Source: Rhynchopus sp. YZ270_cl-10 (Eukaryota; Euglenozoa; Diplonemea; Diplonemida; Diplonemidae). Taken from it: a DNA stretch of 64,000 bases. The DNA lies in contig OZ037874.1 of assembly GCA_964035575.1 (NCBI GenBank), forward strand, positions 496,001 to 560,000, in the 5' to 3' direction. Shown here in pieces: positions 11,370 through 25,490 of this stretch (position 1 is the stretch's first letter; each line of letters opens with the position of its first letter). Under the pieces are notes generated by a model. The model ran no database searches. It was given only the letters and a program-made list of their open reading frames with translations, and was not told the origin of the DNA. A program made the translations under genes and the position numbers.

Positions 11370-11879
11370 TTTTTTTGGTTCTGAAAAAGGGGGAAAAAAA
11401 CGAAACAAAATTTACCAGAGGAAAGAGGAAAGAAAACAAAAAGAAGAGTTTATTTTTTCTGTGTTTTCCTTTTTTCTGAAAGGTGAAGGTGGTGATTTTT
11501 GGTGGGGGAATAAGGGGGGGGTAAGAGGGGGTTTGATATTCAAAAGGGGGGGTCTTCTTTCTTTTTTTTTTTTTTTAAAAATTCGTTGTATAACTTTTTG
11601 TATTAGTGTAGACCTTCGAAGATGAGCTCCACTATTTCACTATTATTGGTTTTTTTTCGTTCGTCAAAATAGAGGTTGGGTGGTAGTGTTGTGAAGGGAA
11701 AGGAAAAAATGGTTTGTGCAGGGTTAAACATAGGGAGAGCAACGTAAGTCCAGCTTCACTGCATGGCAGGAGAGTGGTGCAATGTTTTTATAAAAAAATT
11801 GAGAAAAGTCTTTTTTTTTGTGGGAACACCATCTTCAATATTGTCGACCACACCATTTTGCTTTTTAAAAAATTTTGAA
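11370..11879. other. Intergenic DNA
   Basis: AT-rich DNA between the ankyrin gene start and the next element. It holds one copy of the 35-nt motif (11599-11636). The short palindromic pair CCACACCATTTT and GAATGGTGTGG lies near 11850-11890. No gene was seen. Confidence 0.5.
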
Positions 11880-12466
11880 TGGTGTGGCTGAACCCAAAAA
11901 AAAGGGTATTATTTAGCAGTTTGTTAGCACTTTGTTAGCATGCATTTTTGGGGGGGTGGTGTATAAAAAATTTTTTCCCCACGGGTGTTGGAAAAAAATT
12001 TTTTTTTTTCGTTGGTGAGCTTTTTAACGCCGGCATTTGCATTTCCGGAATCCGTCCGGCCAGTGGTGGGGTCAATTCGCCGAAATGGACAAGTTCTCGT
12101 TTTTGGTCAATTTCCGCAGTATACACAGTATACACAGTATACACAGTATACACAGTATACACAGTATACACAGTATACACAGTATACACAGGGGAAAAAC
12201 TCACTTTGTGGGCGCCGCAGGCGCACGGTACGCGTTTTTCGTGATTTTTTCCAGCCCCGTTCTGTGCGTTCTTTTGACTCAGCGAGTCGATTGCGTTCAA
12301 CGGTGGGGTCACACATGGGTATGCAAGAGTGGAGGCACGCCAACAGGGGGAGTGGAAAAACCAAGGTAAAAAAATGTTTTTATACACCACCCCTAAAAAA
12401 AGGGTATTATTTAGCAGTTTGTTAGCAGTTCTTTAGCAGTGAAATTTGCTGGTTTCAGCCACACCA
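11880..12466. mobile_element. TIR element with internal inverted repeat
   Basis: The ends TGGTGTGGCTGAA and TTCAGCCACACCA are inverted. TTTGAA flanks both sides (11874-11879 and 12467-12472). Inside, a second inverted pair (GGGGTGGTGTATAAAAA near 11953 and its complement near 12375) and a direct repeat (GGGTATTATTTAGCAGTTTG at about 11905 and 12402) suggest one element within another. The interior also carries a GCGCCGCAGGCGCACGGTACGC-type box and a CATTTCCGGAATCCGTCC block. The superfamily is unresolved, and the 6-bp duplication is a tentative reading. Confidence 0.6.
12118..12190 (+). repeat. 9-bp tandem repeat (ACAGTATAC)n
   Basis: About eight perfect copies of ACAGTATAC lie inside the TIR element. 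The 9-bp period leaves all frames open and produces the spurious peptides YTVYTVYTV and YCVYCVYCV. Confidence 0.95.
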
Positions 12467-12734
12467 TTTGAAACAAAGGAGAAGAAAGAAGAAGACCCCC
12501 AAATATGCCCGAACGCAGAGATACCCTCCACAGTTCAGCACAAAAAATATATGGAAGGAAAAAAAAGGGGGTTTTTATTTTAGACTGCTCACAGGATTGC
12601 AGCCACGATTTTTCTGCAGTTGCAAAAATAAAAGATCAATTGTGACACAGCTTTGAGCTGCGATGGGACCGAAATAAGGAAATTTAATTCATATACTCGC
12701 TTGGAAAACAGTAAGCATTCAAATTTCTATTTAA
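12467..12734. other. Short intergenic gap
   Basis: No gene seen. The sequence is AT-rich, leading to the TTAA target site of the next element. Confidence 0.5.
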
Positions 12735-13737
12735 CCCTTTATGGACCACGACCGATTTTTTCGATTTGCTAGGATCTTCTATCCCATAGGTAAAATGAGA
12801 TCCGATGCATATTTTTGATCGTACCTGGCCGCAATTGAAAGATTTTGAGCAGATCTTTCAAATGGAGCAGAAATCGAAATAAAATGAGAAAAATGGAAAA
12901 TGGAAAATTGAGGGGAGCTGATATTTTTTTCTGAAAATTTTGAAGAAAAAAATTATTCCGGCTGCGCACCTGTTTTTTCGGTTTTCGAAAATGGCTTTAT
13001 TTGAAAGATCGGTTCAAAATCTTTCAAAAGAAAAAAAAATCGATCAAAAAGTCCTAATAGATAATGTCTCACTGCATGGAGAGAAGGTACCAACCAGCTA
13101 AATATACCGTAATTGTACAGAGGTTGGACAGTACAAAAGTTGGGGCTTTTGGGACTTTTGGCCAACTTGGCATGGTGCTGAACAAAGGTGAACGCCGCAT
13201 CCCACGCACATGTAATCTGTTTTCAGACGCCTGTTTCCCAAGCAAGAAGAAGTTGTCGACCAACACCCTCCTGCCAGTGTCTCTGTACCTTGACCGTGTT
13301 GATATAGATTTTCTGTACAATGTTCCTCAAAAGACAAAATGCAATAAATACACGGAGAAGAGGCACATCCAGTTCAGGGTCAGGAACTGCAACTACGCGT
13401 GTTACTTTGCCCAGTCGCGGGTATTTTCCATTATTTTAGTTTCGTTCTGAAGACCGTACAAAATGGTTCCCTGCACACCAAAGTTTGAATCCTCTGATGA
13501 CTCAAGCGCGTCAGAATGGTACATTATTCCCAAAAAATGACCCAAAATACCCTATTATGTGATAATGCCGGGTGTGGATGAGAGGGGATGAGAGCGTCAA
13601 AAAAAATCGAATATTGCGTCTTTTGAAAGATTTCGCACAAAATCTTCTCATTAAAAAAAAAAATCTTCAAAAAGTCCTAGTGGAAGCCAATTTAGGTGGT
13701 TGCGTGGACATATATGTCCCCTCTGGTCCTTAAAGGG
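12735..13737. mobile_element. piggyBac-type element, degenerate
   Basis: Flanked by TTAA on both sides (12731-12734 and 13738-13741), with inverted ends CCCTTTATGGACCA and CCCTTTAAGGACCA. TTAA targets with CCYT ends define piggyBac elements. The minus-strand interior includes VLVDNFFLLGKQASENRL and nearby pieces that resemble the VxxDNFxTS block of piggyBac transposases. The coding part is short and broken among frames, so the element is probably a non-autonomous relic of about 1.0 kb. Paired blocks near each end (GATCGGTTCAAAATCTTTC- and CAAAATCTTC-like) form subterminal repeats. Confidence 0.75.
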
Positions 13738-13741
13738 TTAA

Positions 13742-14343
13742 AAAAAAAAATACAAAAAGAGAGGCAGAAGACAGAGAAATTTTCTCAAAGTTTTAACACA
13801 AAGCCCAAACTGCCCACGAAAAGAAGAAAACTTGAAAGGTGAATGTACCTCTCGTGCACACATGCATCTTTTGAGGAGAGTTGCGGGAGGTGGGTGTTTG
13901 CACGCAATAACAGTACATCGAATGGGATTTCCACAGGTGGCTTCACAAAAGCAAGCTACACACAGGTGGAACGGCATGGAGGGAAGAAAAATAATCTCGC
14001 TTTTTTTATATTCATTTTTGTTCTGTTGACAAATCGTCTCAGTACCCACCTTGGTGGGTAATGAGGGTTATCATTGTTTTATTTTTTCCTTTCCCTCACT
14101 GGGGGGATATTTTGCTCAAAAAAGCACACGGTAAGATAACACTTTTAGGAACAAATTTCGCAATTATTCCCTTTTCAATAAAAATGGGGAAGAACACAAG
14201 AACGTTAGAGCCAGCTGGACACACACAAAAAAAATACCCCCTCCCCACACCCCCCTTTAGTTTTTTTAGTAAGCGTAGGTCATTTTTTTTTCCCCCTTCT
14301 CTCTCTACTCTCTTGAAAAAGGGGAGGACAATGATAATAAATT
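13742..14343. other. Intergenic DNA
   Basis: No gene seen. A/T and C runs precede the 3' end of the nitronate monooxygenase-type gene. AATAAATTCTACAA near the stop may serve in 3' processing, but this was not tested. Confidence 0.5.
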
Positions 14344-15426
14344 CTACAATCTCGCCTTGTGGCCAGTAACCAGGTTCCCTGAGCTTTGCAGCAGCGCTGC
14401 GGCGTCGTAGGTCATGCTGTCGACAATCTGCTTTGCAGTGAGAATCTCACTAATCGACCCCGACACCTGCCCTGCAGGGTACATGAACGTCTTCGCATAA
14501 GACAGCTTCTTCCCCTCGGCGATGGCCTTCTTGCTGGCGTGCACATACGGCACAACGCCCTTGCCCACCAGCTCCTTGATCTCGCTTTGTCTGTTTTCCT
14601 CCCAATCCCTCACATAGTCTGTAATAAGCGTGCGTACGGGGCGCCCTGTGTAGATGACTGTACGAAGGGTGTCTGTTGGGCCCGCTTCGACAAGAAGCTT
14701 TTTATGGTATTTGGTGGCAGTCGCTTCTTCGCAGGCGATGAAGCGGGTGCCTACCCAGACGGCTTGGGCGCCCATGGCAAGCATGGCGGCGGTGCTACGT
14801 CCGTCGTAGATTCCTCCTGAACCTACAACCTGAACAGGGCCTCCAGTCAGCTCGCTAACGTGGCCCTTGGCTGCGTCGAGGCACATAGGGACGAGAACTG
14901 CAGTACCGATTTCTCCAGTGTGCCCACCTGCATCGTAGCCCTGGCAGCACAGAATGTCCATGCCCACCGCAATCGCCTTCTTGACGTGTTTCGGGTGGCC
15001 AATCATGTTCATGCACAGAATACCTGCCTTGTGGAGCTTCTCAACAACCCAGCGCGGCGGAACGCCGACAGCGGAGATGAAGACACGCGCCTTCCCTTCG
15101 ATGATGATGTCGATGATCTCAGGGAGCTCGCCCTTCGTGTAGTCGTAGTTGGTTTTGCGTGCGCTGCCGCCGACCTGTGGGAGAAGCAGGTCGATACCGT
15201 AGCAGGTCGGGTCGTCCAGCTGTGCCTTTACATCCGCAATCTCACGGCGCAGCTGCTGTGCGTTCATCCGCACCCCACCGATCGTGCCCAGCCCGCCTGC
15301 ATTGCTCACCGCAGCGGCAAGGCGTGCGCCGCTCACACCGCTCATCCCCGCCAAGATGACCGGGTGCGTTATCTTCAGCAGGTCCGTCAGCTCCGTTTTA
15401 ATCACCTGTGGGGAAATCTTCGCCAT
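14344..15426 (-). CDS. Nitronate monooxygenase-type FMN enzyme
   Basis: The predicted protein has 360 aa in one exon. It belongs to the nitronate monooxygenase (2-nitropropane dioxygenase) TIM-barrel family, FMN enzymes that oxidise alkyl nitronates. Visible family blocks are HPVILAGMSGVSGARLAAAV near the N-terminus, SNAGGLGTIGG, QGYDAGGHTGEIGT (the conserved AGGHxG loop, about residue 180), and the FMN-phosphate region VVGSGGIYDGRSTAAMLAMG followed by VWVGTRF. The last three residues are ARL, which resembles a type 1 peroxisomal targeting signal. Peroxisomal location is an inference. An upstream in-frame ATG at 15513 would add 29 residues (MTYYFSRPYN...). I prefer 15426 because MAKISPQ begins the conserved part and sits in an A/C-rich leader. 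Substrate specificity cannot be read from the sequence. Confidence 0.9.
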   Translation of the reverse strand: MAKISPQVIKTELTDLLKITHPVILAGMSGVSGARLAAAVSNAGGLGTIGGVRMNAQQLRREIADVKAQLDDPTCYGIDLLLPQVGGSARKTNYDYTKGELPEIIDIIIEGKARVFISAVGVPPRWVVEKLHKAGILCMNMIGHPKHVKKAIAVGMDILCCQGYDAGGHTGEIGTAVLVPMCLDAAKGHVSELTGGPVQVVGSGGIYDGRSTAAMLAMGAQAVWVGTRFIACEEATATKYHKKLLVEAGPTDTLRTVIYTGRPVRTLITDYVRDWEENRQSEIKELVGKGVVPYVHASKKAIAEGKKLSYAKTFMYPAGQVSGSISEILTAKQIVDSMTYDAAALLQSSGNLVTGHKARL

Positions 15427-16039
15427 CTTGTGTGTGTTCTTGTGTGCCTCAATCGGTGTAGGATGTAAGGGAGAGGGGTGTGAATTGTAGGGTCTAGAAA
15501 AATAGTACGTCATTTTCTAATCATTTTTAAAAACGTCCCATCCGTAAAGAATAGGAGGGCAGGCATGGGTAGCTATAAATGTGGGCGCAGGAGGGGGCAA
15601 GTTTTGTGCAGGGGACTAATTACTGCCCTTCACATGCGTTAGGGCGGTGGGTGGAGGCGGCTCTGTCAGAGTACAACAAAAATAATTGTCACTCACCTGA
15701 GGTGTGATGAGGAAACACACACAATGACACACAAGCCACCTTTGCGGAAGTCTCTGTCTGAATGCGAATAATCCAAAAAGCGTGTGTACACTCAACAAAC
15801 TTCAAGGTTCGCTAGATCAACCACCAGATACACATCCCGGATTATTTTCACCACCAGCGATCAACACACTAACTACACTTTGCAGTTCTGGCAAGGAAAC
15901 AATCTACGAAGAGGCTACTCAGTACATCATCCGTTGTCATGATCAGCACTAATGTCATGTACAGGTACATGAAAAGAACATCCTCAGAGGAAAGTCATCA
16001 CATTCGAGAAATATCTCTTTTCGAGACACACTCAATTTA
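15427..16039. other. Intergenic DNA
   Basis: Upstream flank of the nitronate monooxygenase-type gene. No further gene was recognised, and no clear TATA element was found. Confidence 0.5.
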
Positions 16040-16480
16040 GTAATTTTTTGCAGTCCTAAACACTCACTGGTAGGTGGGTTTGATGAACGCAACCGAACAC
16101 AACCAACGCAACGGAACCGCTCTCTACGCAACGAACTGTACACAACCAACACGACACAACCAACGCAACGCAACTGATGCGGACGAGATAATCTGTACAT
16201 AACGAACTCAACGTAACACAACCAACACAACGCAAGGAGTGGTTGCAAAACGCAGCCCTCCTTCGGTGGGCACCTCAAACTAGTCTCCGTTCTGTGGGCA
16301 ACCCCCTATGCGTGTTGAGATGCGATACACACAAAGCTGTGCACAGGAGATGCACGTGAACCGCAACGAGTGGTAACAAAACGCAGCTCGTGCGGTCTGT
16401 AGCTCACGCATTTTTCTCACACCTCGCGTAGGCGATGCCCAATCGGCAAACCCGGAGACCTGCCTTAAAAACACGTAAGT
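16040..16480 (-). repeat. Diverged relic of the A/B repeat module
   Basis: The stretch starts TTTTTTGCAGTCCTAAACACTCACTGG and continues GATGAACGCAACCGAACACA, matching the B-element end (CAATCCTTAACACTCCTGG, GATAAACGCAACCGAACACA) with many changes. It then runs through CAACG-type minisatellite, AAAACGCAGCCC and CGGCAAACCCGGAGACCTGCC to AAAAACACGTAAG in the same order as intact B copies. It is far more diverged than the copies at 20-43 kb, so the family is old here. Confidence 0.7.
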
Positions 16481-16589
16481 TAGCCAAACTACATATCATA
16501 AACAAAGAAGACTTCAGCAAAACGTGTACTCTTTAGGCAATCAACAGTAAACTGGTGCAAGCCTTCGTAACGGATTTGACTACGTTGGG

Positions 16590-16645
16590 AACGCGTCCGT
16601 TTCAACGCGTTCGTTTCAACGCGTCCGCTTCAACGCGTGCGTTTC
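16590..16645 (+). repeat. Four copies of the 14-bp unit
   Basis: Four tandem units of AACGCGTNCGTTTC, the same 14-mer that forms the 3.8-kb array at 44452-48246, 28 kb away. The patch lies just inside the predicted intron next to the exon at 16681-17035. Confidence 0.9.
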
Positions 16646-16680
16646 CCTACAAAAAAAAAGGTAACAAAAACGGTACATAC

Positions 16681-17035
16681 TCTTGCTGATCTGCTCATAC
16701 TCCTTGAACTGCGTCAAGGCTTTAGTGTGTCCTCCCAACCAGTCGTGATAGTACTTGAGATACGGCTCAATAAGGTCCTGAGTATCCGTCACGTTGAGCA
16801 GCTGTGTCCCAATTTCCTGGAATTCCGTCTCTGTCATTGCATTCACTTCAAAAGAGTTGAAATCACCGCGGAGCTTTAGGATCGTGTCCGAGATTCCTGT
16901 TTTGGAGAACTCGAGAATGGTCTTGCAACAGTTATCCTTCGATGAAAGGTCGCTTCCCAGTCCACCAACAGCCACGGCAATATCGTGCATATTCTTGTAC
17001 GTGAGAGTGTCATCCTTCGTGTCCAGAGTGATGTA
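16681..17035 (-). CDS. Orphan internal exon, product unknown
   Basis: A coding-like minus-strand stretch starts after a plausible acceptor (CCTAG) with YITLDTKDDTLTYKNM and ends with FKEYEQISK. The donor that follows is GTATGT, identical to the citrate synthase donors. It has 118 codons plus one base, so the next exon must start in phase 1. The protein contains MHDIAVAVGGLGSDLSSKDN and LIEPYLKYYHDWLGGHTK, with no family I recognise. No partner exon was found on either side, where repeats (14-mers, an A/B relic) and AT-rich DNA lie. It may be part of a long-intron gene or a gene fragment. Confidence 0.5.
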
Positions 17036-17773
17036 CTAGGGGGGTCCTAGCCGACCAAATTTCTATGGGAGGGTCTGTCGGAAAAACTATTTTGAGGTGT
17101 TGTCAAATTTTTGGGGTCACAAAAAAAAAAAAAATTCGAAAATTCGAAAATTCTCCGGCAATGCACCCAATGTGACCCATGCCGTGACCCCGGTTCGTTG
17201 CAGAGAAGCTTGAGAAGGTACAATGTCACTGGAAATCATGCATGATCGAAACCATGTTCGCTGGGGCTCAGCCAGAAACCATCCCTGCAGCGAGTCTGAG
17301 CAACCTGGTGTGTTTCGTGTGGGGTAGGGGAGGGCTTGGATGGGAAGAATAGAGGAAATGAAAAATTGAAAGGGGTGGGGTGGTGGTATCTTTGTTGGTT
17401 GAAGAAGGAAGAGACACTGACAAAACAGAGAGTACCTGCAAATATTACACAACTTGTGAAAAGGCTAAAACCGGAACAAATAGAATAGTAGAATCGCAAC
17501 AGAAAAGCTTTGGAGAGAAGGCTTGCGTAGGTTGACTCAAGAATACCTAGAGAGGCTGATATTTTAACAGTTACCCTGATCAGCAGGCTGATGACTCAGA
17601 TGAGAGGGTGTGGTATTACTTGAAAATAAAGACAGCGTAAGAAGAGAAACAAACCAGAAAAAATACACACTGGCCTTTAATTTTAATAGGCCCTGTTCGC
17701 AAAAATCCGAAACACAAACGGGACTTAAGACGTAACCGACGACTGCAAACTCACCACCACAGTTAAAAAAATT
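17036..17773. other. Non-coding or unresolved intron/intergenic DNA
   Basis: Lies between the orphan exon and the protease gene's 3' end. Minus-strand frames here contain short peptide stretches (for example TGVTAWVTLGALPEN) that could belong to an upstream exon, but no splice model is convincing. Confidence 0.4.
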
Positions 17774-20131
<2,358 letters not shown>

Positions 20132-20133
20132 AA

Positions 20134-21029
20134 TTAGTTTTTTTTGGCAATCCTTAACACTCCTGGCTGGTGTGGTTGATAAACGCAACCGAACACAACG
20201 AAACGGATCCGCTCTATACGTTACGATCCGTATGCAACCAACGCAACGAACGTAACCAACCGAACACACCCAACGCAACGTAACGGATGCAACGCAAGCA
20301 ACGCAACCTATGTGTACGTTGCGATCTGTATATATCGATCTCAACATAACGAACGCAACGCGTACAACGCACCGTAACCGATGTGTACGTAGCGATCTGT
20401 ATGCAACGAACGCAACGCATGCAACGCAACGCAACCGATGTGTACGTAGCGATCGGAACGCAACGAACGTAACCAACCAAACACAACCAACGCAACGCAA
20501 CCGCTCCGTACGTTGCACTCTGTACGTTACGATCTCTACACAACGAACGCAACGCATGCAACACAACGTAACCGGTGTGCACGTAGCGATGTGTACGCAA
20601 CGAAGGCAACGCAACCAACACAACGAGTGGTTACAAACCCCCACGCATGGTTCTCACACCGCTCTGGCACGTTTCACACGCTGCAAACCCGGTTACCTGC
20701 CTGAAAAACCGGGTTTTCGGCCAAAACGCCTGTTTTGCCTGTAGAACCCTGTAGAACCCTTAAGAAACACGTGTAAAAAAGGGGTACTCGCGACACCCTG
20801 GTTTCAGGGTCTGTCAGGGTTTGGAGGTCTTTCTCATTTGCAAACCCTAAAAAAAACCGCCTATCTTCCCAAGAATCCACTTTTTTGACCTCTTTGGACG
20901 TTTAGGGACCTGAAAAAAAATGGCCGAAACCCACCTTGGGGGGGGGGTGCCTTAAAGGGGGGTGGGGAGGGTGGGTGGGTGTGTGGTGTTGAAGCAACCT
21001 TAAAGACCTTAACACCGAGTGTTAAGGAA
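20134..21029 (-). mobile_element. B element copy 1 (Helitron-like)
   Basis: B elements have one end reading TTTAGTTTTTTTTGGCAATC, then CCTTAACACTCCTGGCTGG. The other end is a hairpin, CCTTAACACTCGGTGTTAAGG. Between them are the CAACG minisatellite, a block holding GTAACCGGGTTTGC, TTAAGAAACACGTGTAAAAA and GACACCCTGGTTTCAGGGTC, and a G-rich stretch. This copy has one T fewer at its outer end. It is joined directly to copy 2 (AAGGAA then TTTAG). Its left flank CGCCTGCAGAA matches the E repeat. Confidence 0.85.
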
Positions 21030-21249
21030 TTTAGTTTTTTTTGGCAATCCTTAACACTCCTGGCTGGTGTGGTTGATAAACGCAACCGAACACAACGAAA
21101 CGGATCCGCTCTATACAAGGCTCTGATGAGGCCTGGGCCTCCCAGCCGGGAGGCCCGGCCTCCCGGAGGCCGGGAGGCCGACGGCCCAGGCCTCCCGACC
21201 GGAGGCCCAGGCCTCCGGGAGGCCGGAGGCCCAGGCCTCCCGGCCTCCC

Positions 21250-22600
21250 AAAATAAAAATTTTTTTTTCGACATCACAAAAACATTTCACCCAAAAAAAA
21301 AAATTTTTTTTTTGGACCCCCGGGCACCGGGCATGCAAATAAAGCAAGAATTTTGATGTTTTGAGCATCTGTGATCACTTTCCCGGCTATTTTGTGTACC
21401 CTGCACATTTTGTATGGGCAAGGCTCTGATGAGGCCCAGGCCTCCCGGCCTCCCAAAAAAAAATTTTTTTTTCCGGTGACATCTGCGGAACTTTTTTTTT
21501 TTTTTTCCTTAGGAAAAATTTTCGGGTACTTAGCAAAATTCGGCAAAAAAATATGGATTTTGCTTACGTCGCTACTGGACCGTCTGTGGTGGTTTTTTTT
21601 GGATTTTTTTTTTTGGATTTTTTTTTCCGAAATCGCCCGCTCCCAAAAAAAAATTTTTTTTTTTTTTTTGGTGAAAAATTTTGTGATGTCGAAAAAAAAA
21701 AATTTTTTTTGGGAGGCCGGGAGGCCTGGGCCTCATCAGAGCCTTGGTATGGGACAGCGACTTGTCGAAAAAATCGAAAATTCTCAAAAAAAAAATTTTT
21801 TTTTCGAGAAAATTTCGACCCCAGACCTGGGTTTTTGGGCACCAAAAAATGCAAAAAAAAACGCAAAAATCGGGTGTTTTGACCATCTGTGGTTACACAA
21901 AACACACTTCTGTGTACAAGCCTACGCCAATACGGTGGTTATACAAGGCGATTTTTGACCAAAAAAAAATTTTTTTTTTCGCCCAAAATTTGCCGTGGTT
22001 GGTCATAAAATGGCCCAAAGAATCCAATGAAAACCTCGGATTGGGCAAATTAGGAAAAAAATTTTCAACTCAAATTTTCAACCAAAATACGGTCAAATGT
22101 CGCCCAAAAGGCTCGCTTAGAATTCCGCGATTTCAAATTTTTGAACAAAAAAAAAAATTGTCTTTGCGAAAATTTCAATTTTTCTAAGGTCAATTTGCGT
22201 TTTTTTGATCTTTTTTTGCAGAAAAACGCAGGGAAATTGCTTAAAAAGGCTCAAAAGTCGAAAATTCTGGCTTTATTTGAGAGATAGGGCCAGAACTAGG
22301 AAAAAAGGGCCAAAAAAAAAAATAAGGATCGTAAGGGAAAACCGAATTCCGCGATTTGCAAATTTTTGAAAATTGTCAATTCCCAAGGCTGACCTTCCGT
22401 CAGGAAGAGTGGTGAGGGGTTTAGAAATTAGGTCAAAATGAAGTCCGTCGTAACCGAGGTTTTATTTTTGAAGAATGAAGTTCTAGCTTTCGGTTTACGC
22501 CACCACTTAATCAACCCTCTCCTCAACCCCCTAATCTATTGTATGCGTTATTTTTCCTTTGAAAAATGAAGTCCGTCGTAATGCAGGTTTTATTTTTTCT
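21250..22600. repeat. A(n)T(n)-palindrome-rich DNA upstream of the hAT gene
   Basis: At least seven blocks of 8-10 A directly followed by 8-11 T occur here, with TTTTTGCTAAG- and GGGTTTTTGGGCACC-type spacers. The part at about 21260-22085 is homologous to about 35480-35990 inside the D element. No gene was seen, apart from a possible leader for the transposase. Confidence 0.75.
21419..21746. mobile_element. C-type MITE, 328 bp
   Basis: Inverted ends CAAGGCTCTGATGAGGCC. GTATGGG flanks both sides (21412-21418 and 21747-21753). A related sequence inside the element at 35361-37118 (near 35640-35660) reads TTTGTATGGGCCAGC without the insertion and serves as an empty site. The interior is GC-rich near the ends and has long A/T tracts centrally. 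Confidence 0.88.
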
Positions 22601-22659
22601 CCTTGTTTCAATTCCATACAGGACATTTCAACATTGAAAAAAAAAAAAACAAATCAAAC

Positions 22660-23530
22660 ATGTCAAAAGCTCGAAGCAGGCAGTGCGAGTGCTGTAAGAC
22701 ACTGTGCAGCGAAAACACCAAACTGCACTGCCCTGGCAACACTTGGCACGAGAAGGAGACGGCGTTGGCGGAGCAGAAGGCTTTGAAGGTGGGCGACTGG
22801 GTCGTGCACGTGTGGGAGGAGGAGCAGACGAGCGGAACGGTGGAGTGTCAGTGGGAAGGCTACGTGATTCACCGCTCCCTTGATGGAAAACAGTCTGTGA
22901 ATTACACCAACTTTGGGAGCGATGAGGACACCCGCCACATGGTCGGCGAGCTTCCGTTGGATCGCGAGATCGGCGTAACGAAGAAGTTGATGACTCGACC
23001 AGCGTGCTTCTCGCAGACCCTGGGTAAAAGCGGAAAGCGCAAGGCCAAGGACTGCACACGGAGCACAGCAAAAAGGGTGAAGAAGGAGTCGTCGGCAGTG
23101 AGGACCGTCATCAAGGAAGAATCCGAAGATGAAGACGACGACGTCAGTGCTGCTCCCGTGACGTTGACACAGCAACGCGCCGCCTCCGTGAACAACGAGG
23201 ATGCATTGGCACTCACCGACATGCCCATGCTAGGCAGTCCCGAACGCGCATCGGACGCGGAGGAGGATGAGGATGAGGATGAGCAGTCGTCGCTGGGGGC
23301 AGACACCCCGTACGCCTTCAAGGACACAAGTAACAAGTGGTTCGATCGGGTGTGGGATGGCAAGAAGTTGATGTCCGCACAGTGCAAGGTCCCGAATTGC
23401 TCCGTGGGAAGCAATGGAGGGAAGTTCCTGCGGCAGCAGAGCGACGACAAAGATGGTGGGAACAAGACAATCTCAAGCGGGATGCGTCGCCATCAGAAGG
23501 AACACGCAAAGGCCATGCGGAAGGCTGACA

Positions 23531-23564
<34 letters not shown>

Positions 23565-25407
23565 TGCGAACGCGAACACTGCGACTGTTCCTGCGACACC
23601 TGGGACTGCGACTCCTGTGTCTCTTGCGACCCCCCCTGCAAACAACAGCACGCCGCAAACGCATGATGCGCCACAACCCTCTCGCTACGGGTTTGGGTGC
23701 AGCACGTATGTGCAGCTGTTGGCGTATTTGTTCGCTGCTTACAGCTTGCCGTTTTCTCTCTTGGATTCGGCAAGCCCCTTCCGCGTCGTCCTCGCATACG
23801 GCCACGAGCTGAAGGGCTTGAACATGTTCCCACGACAGATTGCGGAGCAGATCGACGTGATGGCCGATTTGACTCGTAACGATCTCTATGCGAAGTTACG
23901 AGGCAAAGACGTCTCTCTCCTCATGGACGGCGCGACTGTCATGCGAAGAAGCTTCCTCGGGTTTGCTATTTGTGACGGCGACAACTCCTACTTCCTCGAT
24001 TGCGTCGAGCTGAAGCACGGGTCCTCTTCTCCTGCTTTGCAGGCGCACATTGAGCAGCTTGTCCGATTGCTCTTAAGCAAGGATATTCGGGTTTTCAGCC
24101 TCGTGGCCGACAACGCGCCCAATATCCAGCGAGCGATAAGAGAGACACAGTCGTTGAATTCGCAGTGGCAGGTCATCAGCGAGACTGGCGGTGACTCTGA
24201 CCCTGACTCTGACTCTGACTCTGATGATGAGACTGTTTCTAGCGATACCAATGCCCCTGACATCGGAGAAGTGATCACCTCCGTGTTCGACAGTTTGGAA
24301 AACTCTGGGATACTGCGGTACCGTTGTTCCGTTCATGGTCTGCAGCTTGTTCTGAAGGACTTCACAGCTTTCGCTTCTGTATCTCAGTTCAAGGACACGG
24401 CGACCGCCATGATCACCAAATACGAGAAGCCCAGTCAATGGCGTACTACCCTTGAAACAAACCAGACAGACGCAGGGAAAGCAAAGCCATTGAGGGTAAA
24501 ACGTTTCACCAGTGTGAGATGGAATTCCCTGTATGACTCTGTCAAGACCCTCGTAGAACTCCGTCCCTACATGGTCGAGAGCGACAAGAACAACGTCAAT
24601 TTCTGGCGCTTTGCAGATTTTTTCTTGGTAGTGTGTCAGCCCATCACCACGTTGAGCGATGTCTTGCAAGCGAACAACTCGCCGATGTTCACCTACGCGG
24701 CAGCCGTTCGAACCCTCCTCACTACATACAAAGACGTATTGACGGCGGCAGCTCAGGAATACGGGCACGAAGACGAGTGCAATGGGATGTGGACGGCGGT
24801 GAACGAGCGGTGTGCGAAGCACTTGGTTTACGACGGGGTCAAAATGATGATGTTTTTGAACCCAAGCATCGATCACGCCAACGTCGATGGAGATACCCTT
24901 CGCAGAAATGGAGCACTTGTTGTGAAGTATGCGGTGGCTCACGCACTCAGGAGGGGTGTGGTTGGCACTGAACAGGAGTTGAAAGAACTGGTGGAAGGGG
25001 AAATAGATCATTTTTATTTGATGGGGAGGTCAAGACATCACACGATTGACAACTTTTGGAAGAGTTGGCGTCTTGCTGCAGTGATGCCTATCCTGCATGG
25101 GTTTGTTGCGGCTTTGTCCATGTCTTCTCACTCTGAAGCGACAGTTGAAAGGCATTTTAAAGCACTTTCAGCTGTGCTTAACAAACGGAGGGGATCTCTT
25201 GCTTCTGAACGAGTGGCGAATGCTCTTATGTTATCCCAAACCCATAGAGAGCTTAACCGTCACTGTGGGGACTTTAAAAAGCATTTTGATGCCAGAGATA
25301 AGAGGGAGCAATCTCGCCAAAAAATAGCCGACAACCCAAGTCAACCCCCAGTCAATCGCGAACTTGGCTTTTCTCAGATGAGTTCCTTGACTGCTGATCA
25401 GGATTGA
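22660..25407 (+). CDS. hAT-superfamily transposase, apparently intact
   Basis: The predicted protein has 915 aa with no stop or frameshift. Domains in order: Cys-rich head (CECCKTLCSE); a chromo/Tudor-like stretch (DWVVHVWEEEQ, EGYVIHRSLDGKQSVNYTNF, residues ~45-95); acidic and Lys-rich linker; BED-type zinc finger (WFDRVWDGKK, CKVPNC, MRRHQKEH, ~225-285); poly-Ala/Pro/Thr linker; RNase-H-like catalytic core with LLMDGATVMRRS (Asp ~423), VADNAPNIQ (Asp ~484), RCSVHGLQLVLKD (the hAT CxxH, ~556-559) and FTSVRWNSLYD (Trp ~621); and the C-terminal dimerisation region with SSHSEATVERHFKALS (Glu ~830) then NKRRGSLASERVANALML. These match the DDE/RW plan of hAT enzymes, which excise and insert DNA with 8-bp duplications. 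An ATG at 22603 would add 19 residues; I prefer 22660. Several hAT-type MITEs in this window are plausible substrates. Confidence 0.93.
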
Positions 25408-25418
25408 TTTTTGGACGG

Positions 25419-25453
<35 letters not shown>

Positions 25454-25490
25454 CTACGTTTTGCGAAACACGGATTTTCAGTTTAAATTT